The notes under the pieces were generated by a model that searched no databases, was not told the origin of the DNA, and saw only the letters and a list, made by a program, of their open reading frames with translations. The position numbers were made by a program, and so were the translations under genes. DNA of 6,430 bases from Deferribacteraceae bacterium UBA1873 (GTDB lineage: Bacteria; Chrysiogenota; Deferribacteres; Deferribacterales; Flexistipitaceae). The stretch lies in NCBI GenBank assembly GCA_002338145.1, contig DDHP01000084.1, positions 24,411 to 30,840 on the forward strand, in the 5' to 3' direction. Position 1 is the first letter of the stretch. Every line of letters begins with the position of its first letter. Shown in pieces: positions 4,690 through 6,430 of this stretch.

Positions 4690-6021
4690 ATGGAAATTTC
4701 AAACTTTGACGAGGATCTAATAGATCTGCAAGGATTTGCTGATCGTTTGGAAATTTTTATTGATACTGAGTCTAAGTACGTCAATGACAGTTTAGTTTTA
4801 TGTTTGGACGGGAAGTTTGGCTCAGGTAAAAGTACATTCCTGAAAATGTGGGAAAACAAGATATTAAATGCTGAAAATAATGATGATAATAAACTAATTG
4901 TAAATATAAGTGCATGGGAGGACGATTACTGTGGAGATCCTCTTTTCTCAATCATATCTGTATTGCTTGATGGATTAGAAAAAATAAACAAAGATACAGA
5001 AAAACTTCAAAAGATCGCAAAGGATACAGGATGGTTTTTAATATCCATTGGTGACCAGGTTGTAAACAAGATATCAAGGGTTAACATTTCAGAAGCAACC
5101 GATGCTGTAAAAGTAAAAAAAGAAGAACAAAATGTTTTATCTCCCTTTGAAATATTTGTAAAAAGGAAAAATGCTTTAAAAGAAATCAAAAACACAATCA
5201 CTGAGATTATAAATGAAAATAATCTGAAGCTTTTAATTTTTGTGGATGATTTGGATAGATGTAGACCAGATTACGCTATTTCCTATTTAGAGACTATAAA
5301 GCATATTTTTGATATTAGCGGAATTACATTTATTTTAGCTACCGATTTAAAACAACTGGAAAATTCTGCTAAAATAGCTTTTGGGCATAAACTTAATTTT
5401 CAGGAATACATAAGAAAATTTATTCATAGACAAGTTTCTCTACCAGCACCAGATGATAGGGCTTATGGAAAAATTGCCACAAAATATGTGAAGTACTATT
5501 TACAAGATGGTGAAAGGTATTCTCTGCTCAAATTAGATGAAGATCAAATCCAGTGTATCATAGAATTAATTAGTTCCTTTAAAATGACTCCCCGCCAAAT
5601 TCAGGAAATATTCAGAATAGTAGGTCATATTTTTGAAACTGATGAAAACAAAAAAGGCTCTTTTAATTGGTTAGTAGGTGTTGGAACAATTTTAATGTCC
5701 ATATTAAGAGTTTCTCATCATAAATCATATGAGAAATTAGCAAATAAAGATTTAGAGATTAAGGAGGCAGCTGAATTATTTCGAATAAGGGATGAACATA
5801 GATCTGAGTGGTGGTTTACTTTTTGCCTATCAGGTCATGGACTGAAGGATAATGGTAAAAGTTATGAGGAAATATTTAGAGATGCAGGCTATATAAATAC
5901 TGCCGAGTCCTATGATTTTAATCAAATGTTTATTCGTTGGAATGGAATGTGGGGCATTTCAGATGATAATCAATTTGCTAAGATTTATTCAAAAATTGAA
6001 AATGTCTTAAAATGGAGTTGA
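4690..6021 (+). CDS. KAP-family P-loop NTPase
   Basis: A 443-aa predicted ATPase. Residues 41-48 are the Walker A loop (GKFGSGKS). ISAWEDDYCGDP (73-84) matches the tryptophan-containing segment that follows it in KAP proteins. LLIFVDDLDRC (181-191) is Walker B with D186/D187, and ILATD (215-219) is the following strand. MTPRQIQEIFRIV (299-311) fits the conserved C-terminal arginine segment. No clear transmembrane helices, which many KAP proteins have, are visible, so this appears soluble. KAP ATPases occur in phage-exclusion and defence settings such as PifA, and the next gene is a restriction-enzyme fragment, so an anti-phage role is plausible but inferred. The ATG is the first start after an in-frame TGA at 4669; its Shine-Dalgarno is weak (GGTG at 4675-4678). 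The C-terminal 110 residues are unrecognised and may sense or bind a partner. Confidence 0.88.
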   Translation: MEISNFDEDLIDLQGFADRLEIFIDTESKYVNDSLVLCLDGKFGSGKSTFLKMWENKILNAENNDDNKLIVNISAWEDDYCGDPLFSIISVLLDGLEKINKDTEKLQKIAKDTGWFLISIGDQVVNKISRVNISEATDAVKVKKEEQNVLSPFEIFVKRKNALKEIKNTITEIINENNLKLLIFVDDLDRCRPDYAISYLETIKHIFDISGITFILATDLKQLENSAKIAFGHKLNFQEYIRKFIHRQVSLPAPDDRAYGKIATKYVKYYLQDGERYSLLKLDEDQIQCIIELISSFKMTPRQIQEIFRIVGHIFETDENKKGSFNWLVGVGTILMSILRVSHHKSYEKLANKDLEIKEAAELFRIRDEHRSEWWFTFCLSGHGLKDNGKSYEEIFRDAGYINTAESYDFNQMFIRWNGMWGISDDNQFAKIYSKIENVLKWS

Positions 6022-6079
6022 GTTTTAAAATTTTCAGAGCTTTGCTTGACAACTGATCATATGAAAGGAATAATTGCTC

Positions 6080-6388
6080 ATGCATTCCTATATAAAAAAA
6101 TACATCAGAGAATTAGATAAAGGTTACAAGACAGGCAACACAACAGAACATTCCTATCGAGGCATTTTATCAGATTTATTAAACTCAATACATCCAAATA
6201 TAATTATTATCAACGAGCCTAAGAGAATTGAATGCGGGGCTCCCGATTATATCATTACCGATAAAAACAATATTCCCGTTGGTTATATTGAAGCAAAAGA
6301 TATTGGAAAGTCTCTTGATAGTCCAGATCTAAAAGAACAATTTAATCGTTACGTAAACTTCCCCTTTAAGTGGACAGTTTTTAGTTAG
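6080..6388 (+). pseudogene. restriction-modification enzyme N-terminus, cut by an insertion sequence
   Basis: The first about 91 residues, from the ATG at 6080 (AAAGGAA at 6064-6070 as ribosome site), match the N-terminal nuclease part of single-chain type IIG/ISP-like restriction-methylation enzymes, often annotated N-6 DNA methylase. Visible are TEHSYR (22-27), NEPKRIECGAPD (45-56) and VGYIEAKD (67-74), which together give a PD-(D/E)xK site with D56, E71 and K73. Family members continue for many hundreds of residues with the methylase and target-recognition parts. Here homology stops near Y91 (6352), and the last 11 residues and the stop come from insertion-sequence DNA. A TTG at 6074 is an alternative start. 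The gene lies 58 bases after the NTPase and was probably its partner. No methylase activity can remain; a free nuclease stub, if made, is probably unstable. Confidence 0.8.
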
Positions 6389-6430
6389 AGAATTCTGTTT
6401 TTTCCATCATATACTCAGCTGGTGTTAAAT
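6353..6430 (-). mobile_element. insertion sequence end, IS3-family-like, partial
   Basis: The restriction gene breaks at about 6352. The following CCCCTTTAAGTGGACAG resembles the terminal inverted repeats of IS3-type elements, with a transposase 3' end starting just inside. The element continues beyond the window, so neither its other end nor the target duplication can be seen. The exact boundary (about 6350-6361) is uncertain. Confidence 0.6.
6381..6430 (-). CDS. transposase C-terminus (integrase-core, IS3-like), partial
   Basis: On the minus strand the last 15 codons read LTPAEYMMEKTEFSN and stop at TAA (6381-6383), about 20 bases from the inferred end of the element. An LTPAEY stretch near the C-terminus is typical of rve-type transposases of the IS3 family (after the usual RPHQAL segment, which would lie outside the window). 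Only this tail is present, so completeness and subgroup cannot be judged. Confidence 0.6.
   Translation of the reverse strand, partial: LTPAEYMMEKTEFSN

Larger units (their letters stand above)
350..6430. mobile_element. tRNA-Gly-inserted genomic island, left part
   Basis: Everything to the right of tRNA-Gly is AT-rich. It carries an integrase facing the tRNA, an excisionase-like HTH gene, a second recombinase operon, a long repeat-rich spacer, an NTPase, a restriction-enzyme fragment and an insertion sequence. This is typical accessory content. No conjugation, phage structural or replication genes are visible, so the class of element (island, ICE or satellite prophage) is undetermined. The right boundary is outside the window. 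Confidence 0.6.

Noticed and set aside
4659..4859. 66-codon minus-strand frame over the start of the KAP gene
   Set aside because: Antisense to the Walker A region and its leader; no independent support.
5007..5201. 64-codon minus-strand frame inside the KAP gene
   Set aside because: A shadow of the NTPase coding frame; no start signal of its own.
6046..6074. TTGACA with AATAAT 17 bases on, before the restriction gene
   Set aside because: Transcription would begin at about the start codon (6080), leaving no leader; the gene is more simply read from the NTPase promoter.

Overview
The window looks like the boundary of a bacterial chromosome with an AT-rich integrated element. Bases 1-349 carry four tRNA genes on the + strand: Arg(TCT, its 5' end cut off by the window), His(GTG), Leu(TAG) and Gly(GCC). 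None encodes its CCA tail. The order and tRNA sequences would suit a Deltaproteobacteria-like (Desulfobacterota) Gram-negative, but that is a weak guess made without database comparison.

Immediately downstream of tRNA-Gly, and facing it, lies a tyrosine integrase (419-1564, -). Just upstream of it in the same operon is a small HTH protein of the excisionase/MerR-like type (1565-1987, -). A tRNA 3' end, an abutting integrase and an HTH partner form the usual left end of a tRNA-inserted genomic island. The far attachment site is not in the window. The HTH gene has an elaborate leader: a 17-bp hairpin that buries its ribosome binding site, an 11-codon leader frame inside that hairpin, and a 30-bp palindrome over a candidate promoter.

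A second leftward operon (2358-3718) encodes a full tyrosine recombinase of the Integrase_1 type (R-K-HxxR-H-Y all present). It overlaps by ATGA with a 135-aa protein that resembles only the core-binding (SAM-like) domain of such enzymes. This is an unusual two-protein recombinase arrangement.

Between this operon and the rightward genes, 3719-4689 has no convincing gene but is dense in inverted repeats. Present are a 16-bp palindrome, a three-way-junction fold with a 20-bp outer stem (3807-3904), a competing hairpin, a 79-nt stem-loop, a terminator-like hairpin, a 19-bp-arm perfect inverted repeat, and tandem hairpins. It also holds a possible gene remnant (4334-4579) and a good promoter (4593-4627).

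The rightward cargo is a KAP-type P-loop NTPase (4690-6021), followed by the N-terminal nuclease part of a single-chain restriction-modification enzyme (6080-6388). That second gene is cut at about 6352, where the 3' end of an IS3-family-like insertion sequence begins; its transposase C-terminus reads leftward. The cargo therefore looks like a defence locus that has been broken by an IS.
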